Shown in pieces: positions 6,676-7,551 of a stretch of 7,551 bases of DNA; position 1 is the stretch's first letter, and each line of letters begins with the position of its first letter. Location: contig CALHQN010000345.1 in NCBI GenBank assembly GCA_938036585.1, positions 1 through 7,551 on the forward strand, read 5' to 3'. The notes under the pieces are model-generated. The model was not told the DNA's origin. It was given only the letters and a program-made list of their open reading frames with translations, and made no database searches. The position numbers and the translations under genes are program-made. The stretch is from an uncultured Campylobacter sp. GTDB lineage: Bacteria > Campylobacterota > Campylobacteria > Campylobacterales > Campylobacteraceae.

Positions 6676-7490
6676 CTGTTTCTACCCTTCTTCATCTTCA
6701 AAATGAAGCTAAAAAGCCCCTGCCTGCCGCTAACCATGATGCGCGGAATTTCAAAATTTGAGTAGTGTGGGCGCAACACGTCGTTTTGCGTCGTAACGGC
6801 GCAGCTAAAGCCCGCCTCTCGCACGCAGCGCACGCTAATCTCGTCGTAAAAGCCGAACGGATAGGCAAAGGCGCTGCAGCAAATGTCAAATTTTGCCTCT
6901 ATTTCGCGCTTTGATTCACTCATCTGACGCAGCTGCTCTGCCGCGTCCAAGCTAGGCAAGTTTGCGTGATCGAGCGTATGCGAGCCGATCTCGATGAGCC
7001 CGCTTCGCAAAAGCTCGCGAACCTCATCATCGCTTAGCATCTGCTCGCGATTTAGCTCGTCGCTTGATTTTTTCAGATCCTTATCGGTCGCCCAATTCCC
7101 GTCAAAGCGCCGGTTCACGATGAAAATCGTCGCCTTAAAGTCGTATTTTTGCAAAAGAGACAGAGCGTTCGCGAGATTATCGCGATATCCGTCGTCGAAG
7201 GTAATACAAACCGCCTTTGCGGGCTTTTTATCCAAGCTTGTAAGCTCGCTTAAAGTGTAGCTCGTAAAGCCGTTTCGCTTCAGCCACGCAAGCTGTTTTT
7301 CAAACGCGGCGGGGGTTACGCGCAGGCGGTTAAATTTAGAGGCGTGCTTCGGCAGATGCTCGCGGATCATATGATACATCAGTACGCGCGGATACTCGTA
7401 AGATTGGTCCTTCGCCCACCACGCAAAGCGCAGGCAAAACCACGCAAAAAGCGCCGCCGCCGCAAAAGCCAAAACCGCCGCGTAGATCAT
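6672..7490 (-). CDS. Membrane-anchored CE4 polysaccharide deacetylase A (NodB fold)
   Basis: A 272-residue paralogue of deacetylase B in the same operon. An N-terminal membrane segment (about 2-20) is followed by RVLMYHMIREH (35-45), then the CE4 motifs TFDDG (97-101), HTLDH (171-175), FAYPFG (208-213) and REAGF (224-228), and finally IPRI (248-251). All expected metal and catalytic positions are present, including the AGF element that differs in B. Blocks shared with B include RVLMYH, AVCITFDDG, KYDFKA and the basic C-terminus. The role is probably removal of acetyl groups from an amino sugar of a surface glycan; the substrate is not known. As in B, basic residues follow rather than precede the membrane segment, which suggests a cytoplasmic catalytic domain. 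The ATG at 7488-7490 is the only start in this frame within the window, has GAGGAT six bases upstream, and overlaps the stop of an upstream reading frame as ATGA. Its TGA overlaps the next ATG in the same way. Confidence 0.92.
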   Translation of the reverse strand: MIYAAVLAFAAAALFAWFCLRFAWWAKDQSYEYPRVLMYHMIREHLPKHASKFNRLRVTPAAFEKQLAWLKRNGFTSYTLSELTSLDKKPAKAVCITFDDGYRDNLANALSLLQKYDFKATIFIVNRRFDGNWATDKDLKKSSDELNREQMLSDDEVRELLRSGLIEIGSHTLDHANLPSLDAAEQLRQMSESKREIEAKFDICCSAFAYPFGFYDEISVRCVREAGFSCAVTTQNDVLRPHYSNFEIPRIMVSGRQGLFSFILKMKKGRNR

Positions 7491-7551
7491 CGCTCGATCC
7501 TCATGCGATAAGCCAAAAAACTCAAAATCGTAGCTAGACTTAGCGCCTCTT
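7487..7551 (-). CDS. C-terminal end of an upstream gene, probable membrane protein
   Basis: The frame ending in TGA at 7487-7489 is open to the window edge and gives 20 residues: a hydrophobic run (LSLATILSFLAY) followed by a basic tail RMRIER. Its stop forms an ATGA overlap with deacetylase A, the same junction seen at three other places in this operon, which is the main reason to believe it. It looks like the last membrane helix and cytoplasmic tail of a polytopic protein. An O-antigen ligase-like or other glycan membrane protein would fit the context, but the fragment is too short to name. The deacetylase A frame is also open over these bases but contains no start codon. Confidence 0.55.
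   Translation of the reverse strand, partial: EALSLATILSFLAYRMRIER

Noticed and set aside
6672..7490. Homologous recombination or gene-conversion repeat between the two deacetylase genes
   Set aside because: The proteins share motif blocks but the DNA is clearly diverged outside short conserved stretches, so I see no recent duplication or long direct repeat.

Overview
The window reads as chromosomal DNA of an epsilonproteobacterium, most likely a relatively GC-rich Campylobacter (C. gracilis, C. rectus, C. showae or C. curvus type). Three things point there: a PurL of Campylobacter length, a DnaJ/TerB-type membrane protein directly after purL (the order I recall for Cj0955c-Cj0954c in C. jejuni), and mostly GC-ending codons interrupted by AT words such as AAATTT. 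The species call is an inference.

Every gene I can support is on the minus strand, so transcription runs from position 7551 towards 1. In that direction: the last codons of a probable membrane protein (7487-7551); CE4 polysaccharide deacetylase A (6672-7490); a family 4 glycosyltransferase carrying an unusual repeat-containing linker (5443-6675); a CgeB/DUF3880-like GT-B glycosyltransferase (4397-5455); CE4 polysaccharide deacetylase B, paralogous to A (3609-4400); a WaaE/KdtX-like family 2 glycosyltransferase (2857-3612); a 64-base gap; purL (597-2792); and a 5'-complete, 3'-truncated TerB/DjlA-like membrane protein (1-593).

The first six are packed with 4-base ATGA overlaps or, once, a 13-base overlap. 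They look like one translationally coupled operon for lipooligosaccharide (LOS) core or another surface glycan. Three glycosyltransferases of different folds would add sugars, and two membrane-anchored deacetylases could unmask amino groups on N-acetylated sugars. Residues around the deacetylase membrane anchors suggest the catalytic domains face the cytoplasm, the same side as the transferases. The purL-djlA-like pair is housekeeping and may have its own promoter in the 64-base gap.

The most unusual items are the in-frame 30-base tandem repeat inside the family 4 glycosyltransferase, the paired deacetylases alternating with transferases, and the strong excess of the palindrome AAATTT. I see no RNA genes, mobile elements, CRISPR arrays or long phase-variable G tracts. 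No stretch above 300 bases lacks a gene.
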